Assembly: GCA_009377475.1 (NCBI GenBank)
Contig: WHTY01000026.1
Coordinates: 1-48,142 of the forward strand
From: Actinophytocola sp.
Lineage (GTDB): Bacteria; Actinomycetota; Actinomycetes; Mycobacteriales; Pseudonocardiaceae
Direction: 5' to 3'
Length of the DNA: 48,142 nucleotides
In this document: one piece after another, positions 8,468 to 16,932 of the stretch
Layout: each line of letters begins with the position of its first letter
Position numbering within the stretch: position 1 is the first letter of the stretch
Translations under genes and position numbers: made by a program
Notes under the pieces: model-generated
Seen by the model: only the letters and a program-made list of their open reading frames with translations
Told to the model about the DNA's origin: nothing
Database searches by the model: none

Positions 8468-9999
8468 GTGAGCGTCCGGCCGGTGGATCACGAATCGACC
8501 GCCATAGCGCCAGCCGATGCTGATGCGACGTCCGCGTTGCTTCAGCGAGTGGTCGACGTCGGGGTGCGCTTCAAGCTCCAGCCGGACATTTTCGCAGGCG
8601 GCTACCACCCGAGCGGATTCGAGATCTGCTCGTGTACGAGCTTCCACGAGAGTCCCGTCCCCTCGATGCCGTTCTGGAGTCCTTCGAGCGGACCGTTCTC
8701 CCGCTGTGCAAGAACGAGGCCAGTCCTCGCTTTCTGGGGTTCGGCGACACTGGGGACGATCCGGCCTCTCTTGCGGGCGGCCTGCTGGCCCTGTTCACGC
8801 AGCAGAACTTGATCAATCAGAGCTTTGATTCACCGAGCGCAACGTTCGTCGAGGTCGCGGTGTTGCGCTGGCTGCGTGACCTGCTGGGCTACGCCAATCC
8901 GCCGGTCGCCGACATCCGGACGGTGTGGGATGTGGGCGGCATGATCACGCATGGCGGGACGACCAGCAACGCGGCGGCGATGATGCTCGCTCGCGAGCAC
9001 AAGGCGCCCGAGACCATGCACGGCGGTGTCCGGAACCCTGGTCAGTTTGGCGTGATCGTGCCGCGCGGGATCGGGCATTACAGCATCAAGAGCGCGCTGA
9101 CTTGGATCGGGGTCGGTGACCAGGCCATCGAGGTCGACACCCATGCCTTTCGCTACGACCTCGCCAGGTTGGAACGGGCGGTGCGCCGGCATCGCGGGCA
9201 GATCATGGCAGTGATCGCCTACGCCGGAGACAGCCGCACTCAGACCGTGGAGCACCCGCGCCGCGTTCACGATGTCGTACGCGCCATCGATCCCCGGATT
9301 TGGCTGCACGTCGACGCTTGCTGGGGCCTCGTGGCGGCGTTCAGCGACCAGCTTCGCCACCTCATCGACGGAATCACCGAGTTCGACAGTGTGACCGTCG
9401 ATCCGCACAAGGTCATGGCAGTGCCCTACAGCTTGAGCGCTCTGCTGGTGCGCCAGCCGTCCAGTCTGCGGACTGTGTCGAGCTATTCGGACCTGATCAT
9501 GCAGGAGGATTACGCCTTCGGGCAGGTCACCCCGTTTATCGGCACCAAGGGATGGCTGTCGCTGAAGCTGTGGATGATGCTCTCCCATGGCCGCGCCGGA
9601 TTGGCCGCCCTTGCCGAGGATCGCGTGAGCAAGGCCCATCGGTTCGCCGCCCTACTTGATGAGCACCCGCGCCTGCTGCGCCTGCACGAGCCCGACCTTG
9701 CGGCTGTCGCCTTTATCTACCTGCCCAACGATATTCGGCCAGAGCCCTCACTGCCCGAGCAGCACATCGCCCGGATCAATGCGGTAAACCAGCGCGTCCA
9801 CAAACGGATGCTCGCCGAAGGAACGTGGTACCTCCACCAATTCAGCCTGCCGGACGATCACGCCCGCCTTTGCGCCGGAGCAACGCTGTATCCGTTGCGG
9901 TTCATGGCCAACAATCCGCGCACCACCGAAGCGCACATGGCCGAAGTGATCGACTACGTAACCAAGCTCGGCGGCGACCTAGAAGGAGACATCCGGTGA
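8468..9999 (+). pseudogene. PLP-dependent group II decarboxylase with a frameshift near its N-terminus
   Basis: This belongs to the aromatic-amino-acid/glutamate decarboxylase family. The catalytic lysine lies in VDPHKVMAVPYS (codon 9409-9411). THGGTTSNAAAMMLARE, LHVDACWGLVAAFS and PRFLGFG are also typical. The family's best translation signal, AAGGAG at 8456-8461 and GTG at 8468, opens a frame with a good N-terminal helix (SALLQRVVDVGVRFK). The rest of the enzyme is in another frame from about PERIRDLLVYELPRES. Restoring one C in CACCCGAG at 8606-8613 joins both into ~510 residues. Without it, a 455-residue product could start at GTG 8632, which has no ribosome site. No -1 slippery heptamer is visible. 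A TAGGCT box lies at 8418-8423. The stop overlaps the methyltransferase start as GTGA. Substrate is unknown. Confidence 0.75.
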
Positions 10000-10904
10000 G
10001 CGATGTCGAGCACCTCCGCTCGGTCTACGAAACCAGCGGCGTGTACGAACGCCGACTCTTGCCCCACTACTACGACGGCCGCGAAGACCGCGATTTGATC
10101 AGTGAATTGCTTTTCGTCCACTATGGACAGCCTGCCGGTGACCTGGCCGTCGTCGAATTCGGGTGCGGGACCGGGCGCGTCACCGCTCGCCTCGCGCCCT
10201 ACGCGCGCCACCTGACTGCCGCTGACTACAGCTCGACCATGATCGACGCTGTACGCCAGCGATACCCGCAGGTCCGTGCCCTCTGTGCCGATACCCGCGA
10301 TGCCGTCGCCGAACTGCTCGGCGAAGGACGCGCGGGCTCGTTCGATCTCGTCGGCGCGTTCTGGTCACTGAGCTATCCACTCGGTGAGTTTTTCGAGTCC
10401 ATGACTGCGGAGGGCATCCAATCGGTCGCCGACGTGGACGCCGCCCGCACTGAAGCCCGCACGTTTGTCCGCGACATGACTCGCCTGCTCGCTCCCGGTG
10501 GGCACCTGCTGGCGCTGTTCTTCGACTCCGACACCCCCGAACAACGGCTAGTGACCCGGCTGTGGGAGCAGATCGCGTCTTTTCCCGAGGAAGGCCGCAG
10601 CTATACCCGCAACCTCCTGCTGCGTGCCCTTCTGGACGCCGAGGACGCCGGAGAAGGGACGCTGACCCACACGCGGCGTGGCGGCACCGCGTGGGCACCG
10701 AACGTCGAGGCCGCGATCGCCTGGTTCAACGTGGTGCACCTCAAGAGCTTCCGCGCCCTCGTGGACGAGGCGGGCGTGCAGCGCGAGATCCGCGAATTCG
10801 TCGGCCGCTACGAGCAGCCCTCGGGGGAAATCACGCTGTCCAGCGGTGTCCATGTGATCGACTTCCACGTCGCCCCGCATCCCCGCCACCACCTGCCGAG
10901 GTAG
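9996..10904 (+). CDS. SAM-dependent methyltransferase
   Basis: This 302-residue class I methyltransferase has motif I at VVEFGCGTGRVTARLAP (residues ~51-67), an acidic ribose-binding position in AADYSSTMI, and a post-I region reading SFDLVGAFWSLSYPL. The C-terminal part includes LLAPGGHLLALFFDSD, typical of small-molecule or modified-peptide methyltransferases. The GTG start at 9996 overlaps the decarboxylase stop and follows AGAAGGAG at 9981-9988. It is co-transcribed with the nucleotidyltransferase, three bases downstream. Target unknown. Confidence 0.88.
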   Translation: MSDVEHLRSVYETSGVYERRLLPHYYDGREDRDLISELLFVHYGQPAGDLAVVEFGCGTGRVTARLAPYARHLTAADYSSTMIDAVRQRYPQVRALCADTRDAVAELLGEGRAGSFDLVGAFWSLSYPLGEFFESMTAEGIQSVADVDAARTEARTFVRDMTRLLAPGGHLLALFFDSDTPEQRLVTRLWEQIASFPEEGRSYTRNLLLRALLDAEDAGEGTLTHTRRGGTAWAPNVEAAIAWFNVVHLKSFRALVDEAGVQREIREFVGRYEQPSGEITLSSGVHVIDFHVAPHPRHHLPR

Positions 10905-10907
10905 CAC

Positions 10908-11687
10908 GTGGCGGCCATCCAACGCGCCGCGTACGCGGCGGCGAGCGTGTTGCGCAGCACGTTTGTCGGCAGGGCCGGGTATGGCCTGGCATACGGCTCG
11001 CACCCCACTGGTACCGCAACACGCCGGTCTGATCTTGATCTCGTACTGATCGGCCCACAACCTCTGACTGCCGAGGACCTGGACCGCCTCATCGAGGCCG
11101 TGTGCGACCTGCACCGCACCCACGGCTTCGATCTGGACACCGAGGTCGACTACACGGTGAAGTTGCACGCGAGCTTCGCCGATGTGGACGCCGCCGTGAG
11201 CCTGCACTGCTTCGACGCCGACAGCGGCGGCAACCTCGCGGTGTCTGCCGTGGTGGTGGAGCCGTGGTTTCTCAACTCCCGCACCTTTGCGCACCGGCTC
11301 GTCCTCAATGCTTTGACCAGCCCACATATCTTTCTTGGTGGCGATGCTGCCACCTACACCGAACACCGCGAGCGCGCTGAATACGCCCTTGGGCTGTTGG
11401 CTGTGGCACTCAGTGGGGACGCGACGAGCCTCACGCTGGACGAGGCGATCACGGCCGTCACCATCGGCCCCCAGCAGACCACCGGCGAAGACTTCCTCGG
11501 CTACACCCCCAACGGACACCTGCGCAGCACGCTCGGTCGCGGGCTGGCCCGGCTCGCGCAAGACAACATCCTCCGTCAGGTAGACGGTCACCGGTTCGAG
11601 CCCGATCACGGCACGTGCCGGGCCGTGATCAGGCAACTTCGGGCTGCGCGTGGGCTGGATGCTGCGGCCTGGGACAATGCCCGCTGA
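10908..11687 (+). CDS. Nucleotidyltransferase-fold protein (minimal NTase motif)
   Basis: This 259-residue protein has the polymerase-beta-type motif GS(x10)DLD: GSHPTGTATRRSDLDLV at residues ~30-46. Two metal-binding Asp are present, and a third acidic strand reads DLDTEVDYTVKL. The active site therefore looks intact, unlike that of the deaminase homologue. The C-terminal half is helical and resembles no accessory domain I can name. The GTG at 10908 starts three bases after the methyltransferase stop. Enzymes of this fold transfer a nucleotide to an antibiotic, protein or RNA. In this cluster an RNA or aminoacyl-tRNA related substrate is possible but unproven. Confidence 0.75.
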   Translation: MAAIQRAAYAAASVLRSTFVGRAGYGLAYGSHPTGTATRRSDLDLVLIGPQPLTAEDLDRLIEAVCDLHRTHGFDLDTEVDYTVKLHASFADVDAAVSLHCFDADSGGNLAVSAVVVEPWFLNSRTFAHRLVLNALTSPHIFLGGDAATYTEHRERAEYALGLLAVALSGDATSLTLDEAITAVTIGPQQTTGEDFLGYTPNGHLRSTLGRGLARLAQDNILRQVDGHRFEPDHGTCRAVIRQLRAARGLDAAAWDNAR

Positions 11688-11703
11688 GAAGGAGGGTTAC
11701 TCA

Positions 11704-13467
11704 GTGACGAACCACGAGGTGCTGCCGCTGCTCGGCCAGGTCGCCGACAGCGTGTCCCAGGCGATCGCCCATGCCCGTCCGGAGTTGGCCGGAGCCGATC
11801 CACTCGTCCGCCGATCCGAGCACGCCGACTTTCAGTCGAACGCAGCCCTCGCCCTAGCCAAGCGTGCCCGTACCAAGCCCGCCGAACTCGCTGACGCGCT
11901 CACCGCGGCCGTGGCCGGCGACCGCGGGCCGATCACGCACGTTGAGGTGTCCGGACCGGGGTTCCTCAACATCACCGTGCCCGATCAGCTCATCTGGAAC
12001 CAGCTCGCCGCCCGCTTGGCCAGTCCCCGCCTCGGCGTCGGGGCACCCAACGAGGGCCAGCGGACCGTCATCGACTACTCCGCGCCCAACATCGCCAAGG
12101 AAATGCACGTCGGCCACCTGCGCACCACGATCATCGGCGACAGCCTCGCACGTGTGCTCGGCTTCCTCGGCGCGGACGTCATCCGCCAAAACCACCTCGG
12201 CGACTGGGGCACCCAGTTCGGGATGCTCATCCAATACCTCAACGAGCACCCAGAAGCCACCTGGCACCACGACGAACTGGAACAAGGCACCTCGGCCGTC
12301 TCCGCGCTCGACGAGCTATACCGCGCCGCCCGCGCCCAGTTCGACGCCGACCCCGACTTCGCCGACCGCTCACGTCAGCGCGTCGTCGCCCTGCAATCCG
12401 GCGACCCCGACACCATCGCGCGCTGGAAAGAGATCGTCGCCGAGTCCGAAAAAGCGTTCCGCGACATCTACGACCGGCTCGGCGTCCTGCTCACCCCCGA
12501 AGACTCGGTCGGCGAGTCGTTCTACAACCACCTGCTCTCCGATGTGGTCACCGAACTGACCGAGGCAGGAATCGCCGTCGAAAGCGAAGACGCCCTCGTG
12601 ATCTTCTCCGAGGAGGTCAACGGCCCGGACGGCAATCCCGCCCCCTTGATGGTGCGCAAGCGCGACGGCGGCTACGGCTACGACACCACCGACCTCGCCA
12701 CCATCCGCTACCGCATCCACGACCTCAAAGCCAACCGCCTGCTGTACGTCACCGACTCCCGCCAAGCCTTGCACTTCCAAATGATATTCGAGGCCGCCAG
12801 CCGCGCAGGCTGGCTCACCGACAGCATCGAGGCAGCCCACGTGCCCTACGGCACCGTTCTCGGCCCCGACGGACGCCCGTTCAAGACCCGCTCCGGCGGC
12901 ACGGTGCGCCTCATGGATCTCCTGGACGACGCCGTAGCCCGTGCCCGCGCCGTCGTCCGCGAAAAGGACCCCGACCTCCCCGCCGAGGAACTGAACGAGA
13001 TCGCCGAGCAAGCGGGCATCGGCGCGGTCAAGTACGCCGACCTGTCCAGCTCACGGATCAAGGACTACGTCTTCGACGTGGACCGCATGGTGTCCTTCAA
13101 CGGCAACACCGGCGTCTACCTCCAGTACGCCCACACCCGCATCCGCTCGATCTTGCGCAAGGCCGGAGATCTCGAAGTCGCCATCGACCAGACCATCGCA
13201 CTTCAGCCCGCCGAACGTGCCCTGGCCCTGGAACTCGACGCCTACAGCTCAGCTCTCACCGACGTGAGCGAAACCTTGGAACCGCACAAGCTGTGCGGCT
13301 ACCTCTACGACCTCGCCCGCGACTTCACCAACTTCTACGAAGCCTGCCACGTGCTGGGCGCCGAAGAGCCCATACGCAGCAACCGCCTCGCCCTCTGCCA
13401 GCTCACAGCGCGCACACTGCAACATGGGCTCGGCGTGCTCGGTATCAGTGCTCCAGAACGGATGTAA
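11704..13467 (+). CDS. argS: Arginyl-tRNA synthetase (paralogue in the accessory cluster)
   Basis: This complete 587-residue class I synthetase charges tRNA-Arg with arginine. The N-terminal add-1 domain spans residues ~1-100. The HIGH signature is HVGH at 135-138, within SAPNIAKEMHVGHLR, followed by NHLGDWGTQFGML. The KMSKS position is the divergent FKTRSGG (~393-399), as is usual for ArgRS. A DALR-type anticodon-binding domain closes the protein. The GTG at 11704 is preceded by AAGGAGG at 11689-11695. An ATG at 11677 is in frame but lacks that spacing. It is last in the run of decarboxylase, methyltransferase and nucleotidyltransferase, not beside lysA, where actinobacterial housekeeping argS often lies. 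A second copy elsewhere is inferred, not seen. Confidence 0.93.
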   Translation: MTNHEVLPLLGQVADSVSQAIAHARPELAGADPLVRRSEHADFQSNAALALAKRARTKPAELADALTAAVAGDRGPITHVEVSGPGFLNITVPDQLIWNQLAARLASPRLGVGAPNEGQRTVIDYSAPNIAKEMHVGHLRTTIIGDSLARVLGFLGADVIRQNHLGDWGTQFGMLIQYLNEHPEATWHHDELEQGTSAVSALDELYRAARAQFDADPDFADRSRQRVVALQSGDPDTIARWKEIVAESEKAFRDIYDRLGVLLTPEDSVGESFYNHLLSDVVTELTEAGIAVESEDALVIFSEEVNGPDGNPAPLMVRKRDGGYGYDTTDLATIRYRIHDLKANRLLYVTDSRQALHFQMIFEAASRAGWLTDSIEAAHVPYGTVLGPDGRPFKTRSGGTVRLMDLLDDAVARARAVVREKDPDLPAEELNEIAEQAGIGAVKYADLSSSRIKDYVFDVDRMVSFNGNTGVYLQYAHTRIRSILRKAGDLEVAIDQTIALQPAERALALELDAYSSALTDVSETLEPHKLCGYLYDLARDFTNFYEACHVLGAEEPIRSNRLALCQLTARTLQHGLGVLGISAPERM

Positions 13468-13560
13468 CCGCACGCGGACCAAGGCGATCGCCACTCGGTC
13501 GGCAACTTGTACAGGCAACCGTGAGTTGCCCCACCGAGTCGTGCCAGCAGCAGGACAACA

Positions 13561-13785
13561 TCGACGCTGGGCTCGTTGATCGTGCGCCGGGTCAAGCGGC
13601 TGAACCCGACAGCGTCCGCGCAGGGGCAGGGCGAACTGTTCGTCACCTACCGCTACCAGTTGGTGTTCACTGACAGCCCGTTTGAACTGGTGCAGGCCGT
13701 GTCCCAGCACCGTGGCCACGCGATCATCGATCAGGTCTCCGACTTGATCGACGGCCCGATGGCGCACCTGCCGCGTCAGTTGATG
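13561..13785 (+). pseudogene. IS1380-family transposase remnant
   Basis: The frame reads SLIVRRVKRLNP, then GELFVTYRYQLVFTD and HRGHAIIDQVSDLIDGPMAH. This matches the conserved C-terminal part of IS1380-type DDE transposases (RHAIIE...DLIDGPLAHLP). The N-terminal two thirds and the extreme C-terminus are missing and no terminal repeats are visible. It marks past mobile-element activity at the right side of the ArgRS cluster. Confidence 0.75.
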
Positions 13786-14072
13786 AGCGCGAGTGTGGTG
13801 CTCAGGTCGGCGGGCAGTGATTCGTCGGCGGGTACGAGGTGTTTCCCATCCCGGAGCTGCGGTGCGGTAGCGGTGGCACTATGCCTAGATGGATCAGCGA
13901 GTCGAGATATCAGTGCATCCAGAAGAATGCCACCAAGGTCGACAACGAATGCACGAGTCTCAGCGCCAACATCAGCCGACTGCTGGACCAAGCGCTCGAT
14001 GCACTGGCAGGGGCCGGGGCGGAGGATTCGGAGGCTATTCACCATGGCGTCGCGTGAGCGAGTGTTTCCCTT
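13786..14072. other. Stretch without a recognisable gene
   Basis: This ~290-bp stretch lies between transposase debris and a kinase-like fragment. A minus-strand frame at 13776-14045 (89 residues) and short plus-strand frames are open, but none resembles a family I know or has a good ribosome site. It is probably scrambled remnant DNA. Confidence 0.4.
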
Positions 14073-14228
14073 GCGTACCGCGACACCGTCGACCGCCTCA
14101 CCATGCGCGGCTACCCGCTGCTGACGCTGGACACCACAGAAACCGCACCCGCCGCGACCGCAGTGGCCATCGCTGATGAAATCGCCCTGCGTACGGGCCT
14201 CCCTCGTCCCGGATCAGCGACCGCGTAG
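14073..14228 (+). pseudogene. C-terminal remnant of a P-loop kinase-like protein
   Basis: The last 51 codons of a gene survive. AYRDTVDRLTMRGYPLLTLD is followed by helices rich in Ala and the stop TAG at 14226. The pattern resembles the C-terminus of actinobacterial AAA/nucleoside-kinase-like proteins. No matching N-terminus lies upstream. The assignment is tentative. Confidence 0.4.
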
Positions 14229-14231
14229 CCT
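14226..14231 (+). promoter_or_regulatory. -10 box TAGCCT for a leaderless Nudix transcript
   Basis: TAGCCT ends six bases before the ATG at 14238, the usual spacing for leaderless actinobacterial transcripts. It overlaps the stop codon of the upstream fragment. No clear -35 or ribosome site is visible. Confidence 0.5.
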
Positions 14232-14237
14232 TCCCGC

Positions 14238-14699
14238 ATGCCCGACCGTCACGTGATCGATGTCCACGTCATCCTCAGCGACGGCGCCCGCATCCTGCTC
14301 ACCCAACGGCGCGACGACAACCCGGACTTCGACGGGCGCTGGCACCTGCCTTCCGGCAAGCTCGACGCCGGCGAGTCGGTTCTTGACGCCGCGGTGCGGG
14401 AGGCCGAAGAGGAAGTCGGCGTGCTCATCCAGCCAGCCGACCTCCGGCACGTCCACACCGTCCACGTCAACGGCAGCGGCCCCGAACCACGGCTGGGGCT
14501 GTTCTTCGAGACACGACACTGGCTCGGGGAGCCCAGCAACCGCGAACCAGAGAAGTGCTCAGCCGTCCGCTGGTGCCCGCTGCACGCGCTGCCCGACGAC
14601 CTCATCGACTACCCGGCGGTTGGCATCCTCGGTTACGTCAATGGCGAAGCATTCAGCATCCACGGGTGGACACCCCAGGATGTCCCCGCATTGACCTAA
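14238..14699 (+). CDS. Nudix hydrolase
   Basis: This 153-residue enzyme hydrolyses nucleoside diphosphates linked to another moiety. The Nudix box fits perfectly: GKLDAGESVLDAAVREAEEE then VGV (residues ~40-62), giving GX5EX7REUXEEXGU. The preceding WHLPSGKL and the N-terminal VHVILSDGARILLTQRR are typical. The start is the ATG at 14238, probably leaderless. The substrate cannot be assigned; housecleaning of damaged nucleotides is the default guess. Confidence 0.92.
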   Translation: MPDRHVIDVHVILSDGARILLTQRRDDNPDFDGRWHLPSGKLDAGESVLDAAVREAEEEVGVLIQPADLRHVHTVHVNGSGPEPRLGLFFETRHWLGEPSNREPEKCSAVRWCPLHALPDDLIDYPAVGILGYVNGEAFSIHGWTPQDVPALT

Positions 14700-14760
14700 C
14701 GACACGAGTTGACCCCGAAAACCTGTTGACCGGCGGGCCTGTCCCGCACCTAATGGTGAC

Positions 14761-15321
14761 GTGACCACGCTACGGGCCGTCGTGCTTGTCGAGGGCAACA
14801 GCGACCGAGTGGCGCTGCACACCCTGGCGGCGCGTGGTGGCCGAGACCTCGCCGCCGAGGGCGTCGACGTCGTCGCGATGGGCGGGATCACCAACACGCG
14901 GGCGTTCGCATCGCGATATGGACCGCAAGGGCTCGGCGTCACGCTCGCTGGACTCTACGACGCGCCGGAGGAATCCAAGCTTCGGCAGGGGCTCGCGGCA
15001 TGCGGGCTGGATGCCGCTCGTGAGCCTGATGGATTGGCAGGCATGGGCTTCTACAAGTGCTCGGCGGACCTGGAGGACGAGCTCATCCGGGCGCTCGGCG
15101 TCGAGGCCGTCGAAGCGGTCATCGAGGCCGAGGGCGAGTCGAACTCGTTGCGACTCCTTGCGGGCATGCCCGCCCAGCGCGACTGGACGCGCGAGGTGGT
15201 GCTCCGCCGTTTCCTCGGGTCCAGATCCGGGCGTAAGGCGCGGTACGCGGCGCTGCTGGTCGAGGCATTGGCCCCCGGCCGCGAGCCCGAGCCGTTGGCG
15301 AGCGTGCTTGCCCGGGTGTGA
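14761..15321 (+). CDS. TOPRIM-domain protein (OLD-like nuclease/ATP-dependent endonuclease fragment family)
   Basis: This 186-residue protein opens with the TOPRIM signature LRAVVLVEGNSDRVALHTLA, where the Glu is catalytic. A second acidic region reads AGLYDAPEES, and KCSADLEDELIRALG follows. It resembles stand-alone actinobacterial TOPRIM nucleotidyltransferase/hydrolase proteins related to OLD nucleases, but there is no ATPase domain. The GTG at 14761 lacks an obvious ribosome site. TTGACC at 14726 and TAATGG at 14751 could form a promoter for a nearly leaderless message. It closes the accessory island. Confidence 0.8.
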   Translation: MTTLRAVVLVEGNSDRVALHTLAARGGRDLAAEGVDVVAMGGITNTRAFASRYGPQGLGVTLAGLYDAPEESKLRQGLAACGLDAAREPDGLAGMGFYKCSADLEDELIRALGVEAVEAVIEAEGESNSLRLLAGMPAQRDWTREVVLRRFLGSRSGRKARYAALLVEALAPGREPEPLASVLARV

Positions 15322-15343
15322 CGAGATCCAGGCTGGCCGCTCG

Positions 15344-15796
15344 CTACGCGGCGCAGAACTCGTTGCCTTCCGGGTCACGCATCACCCACCAGTGCCCAGC
15401 AAGCCCCTGGTCGATCTCCCGGACGCGGGTCGCGCCGAGCGACTCCAGCCGCTCGACCAGCGCGTCGAGCCCGCCCGGCTCAGCGTGCACGTCGATGTGC
15501 AGCCGGTTCTTGACGGTCTTGGCTTCCGGCACGTCCTGGAACAGCAGTCGACGGCCCTGGCCGATCCCGGTGTGCTGGTCGAACGGATCGTCCGGGTGCC
15601 GGATAGCCGCGTACCCACGGAAGATCTTGCGACCTCGGTGTTCTGCGACGACGCTCTCGTCGATGTGCCCCGCCGCCAGCAGGTGGCCGATCAACGTGCT
15701 CTGGTCCTCCACCTCGTAGCCGAGCGCGGCGGCCCAGAAGTCAGCGAGCGCGGGCGCATCCACGGTGTCGATCACAAGCTTCCAGTGCAATGCCAT
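15344..15796 (-). CDS. VOC-superfamily (glyoxalase/bleomycin-resistance fold) protein
   Basis: This 150-residue protein has paired beta-alpha-beta-beta-beta modules of the VOC type. HWKLVIDTVDAPALADFWA starts the first module. LHIDVHAEPGGLDALVERL and WWVMRDPEGNEFC form the second. The ATG at 15796 was chosen because MALHWKLVID is the usual N-terminus; an in-frame start 39 bases upstream adds an unrelated tail. Substrate unknown. Confidence 0.85.
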   Translation of the reverse strand: MALHWKLVIDTVDAPALADFWAAALGYEVEDQSTLIGHLLAAGHIDESVVAEHRGRKIFRGYAAIRHPDDPFDQHTGIGQGRRLLFQDVPEAKTVKNRLHIDVHAEPGGLDALVERLESLGATRVREIDQGLAGHWWVMRDPEGNEFCAA

Positions 15797-15849
15797 GCAC
15801 AGGTTGTACTCCACGGCACCGACAATCTCGGCCACTTGCCGACGCCGTC

Positions 15850-15937
15850 GCGGCTTCGCCGGGGATATTGTGCGATCAGCGCCCAGATGACGGTCGTTTG
15901 TCCGTTTCTCGCGGCAATCTGCCTGGCGAAGCCGCGC
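15850..15937. repeat. Palindromic repeat element, copy A
   Basis: This is an 88-bp imperfect inverted repeat. The 11-bp ends GCGGCTTCGCC and GGCGAAGCCGC are perfect complements, and ATATT/AATCT segments inside the arms also pair approximately. It lies 18 bp beyond the stop of the minus-strand hydrolase. It shares arms and internal sequence with the copies at 18654-18740 and 20418-20560. Confidence 0.8.
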
Positions 15938-15954
15938 CGCGCCCTACCATCCCG

Positions 15955-16830
15955 TCAGCGAGCGTCCAGCAGTTCCTTCAGCTTCTCGGCGAACGCGGCC
16001 GGCTGACCTGGCATCCCGTACTCATCGCCGAGGAATCCGCCGTGGTGGCTGGGGAACATGACCATCTCGGAGCCGAGGCGTTCGGCGACCGCGTGTGTCG
16101 CCCGCGCGGTCATCTGGCCCTCGGACTCGATGCCCGCTGCCAGGTAGATCGTCGTGGACGCCGCCGCCAGCGCGTCGAAGTCCAGCTCGTAGCTGGGCAC
16201 GGTGAGCATGGCGGTGCCGAGCAGCGGGTCGTCCCGGCTGCCGTCGTCCTCGGCGGGCAGTCCGAACTGCGCGGGGTCCGGGGCCGGTCGCTCGGTCCAG
16301 CCTTTGGGCAGTTCGCCGGTGTGGCTGGTCAGCGCGATGAACTTGGCCATCGCCGCGCCCATGCCGTCGCGCAGGTACGTCTCGTGGATGTCGCGGCAGA
16401 CCGCCTCAAGCTGCTCGCGATCAGGCAGCACGGACACTGACGGCGGCTCGTGCGCGACCAAGATGCGGACTTGCTCGGGGTGGGCGGCGACCAGCGCCAA
16501 CGCGGTGATCGCACCGCCGCTGCTGCCGAAGATGTTGATCGACGGCAGGCCCAGATCCTTGATCACGCGATGCACGTCATCGGCATGCACGTCCGGAGTG
16601 ACTTCGGTGTCGTCGGTGCGCTCGCTGCGCTCGGTGTGACGCGGATCGTAGGTCACAACGGGACGATCGGCGAGGTAGCTGGCCAACGTGCCGAACCCGG
16701 CTGCGGCCATCGGCGAGCCGATGAGGAACACGGCGCGCTCAGCGGCGCCAGGATCGGACAGATCACCACGGACGTCGTAGCGCAGCCGCGCGCCCGGCAC
16801 TTCGAGGACTCTGGTGTCGATGTCGGTCAT
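15955..16830 (-). CDS. Alpha/beta hydrolase
   Basis: This 291-residue alpha/beta hydrolase has the nucleophile elbow GSSGGA (within LPSINIFGSSGGAITAL), a downstream oxyanion-region motif AVFLIGSPMAAAGFGTLA, and a C-terminal FPSHHGGFLGD that supplies the catalytic His. The ATG at 16830 follows GGAGGGG at a spacing of about six. Family members include esterases and haloperoxidase-like hydrolases; the substrate is not evident. Palindromic repeat copy A follows the stop. Confidence 0.88.
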   Translation of the reverse strand: MTDIDTRVLEVPGARLRYDVRGDLSDPGAAERAVFLIGSPMAAAGFGTLASYLADRPVVTYDPRHTERSERTDDTEVTPDVHADDVHRVIKDLGLPSINIFGSSGGAITALALVAAHPEQVRILVAHEPPSVSVLPDREQLEAVCRDIHETYLRDGMGAAMAKFIALTSHTGELPKGWTERPAPDPAQFGLPAEDDGSRDDPLLGTAMLTVPSYELDFDALAAASTTIYLAAGIESEGQMTARATHAVAERLGSEMVMFPSHHGGFLGDEYGMPGQPAAFAEKLKELLDAR

Positions 16831-16902
16831 GGGTTCCCCTCCAGAATGAGGCAGCGTCAAGGCCGAGCGACCACGCAGGGACATCCAACCACGTTTCGAC
16901 AC

Positions 16903-16930
16903 AAAAGCGACCGGCTTTTCTGGGCCAGAA
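16903..16930 (-). terminator. Possible terminator after the ankyrin gene
   Basis: Two overlapping dyads lie just beyond the ankyrin stop: AAAAGC-GACCG-GCTTTT at 16903-16919 and TTCTGGGCCAGAA at 16918-16930. The stems are short and the T-tract weak, so this is only a candidate. Confidence 0.35.
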
Positions 16931-16932
16931 CG

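Noticed and set aside
8600..8640. Programmed -1 frameshift in the decarboxylase
   Set aside because: No X-XXY-YYZ heptamer or downstream stem-loop is visible at the point where frames change. A missing C explains it more simply.
7835..13467. Known RiPP or polyketide/NRPS biosynthetic cluster
   Set aside because: No carrier protein, condensation, ketosynthase or dehydratase genes are present, and the RiPP relic next to it is decayed and on the opposite strand.
13561..14228. Complete insertion sequence
   Set aside because: Only the C-terminal part of an IS1380-type transposase is left and no terminal inverted repeats were found.
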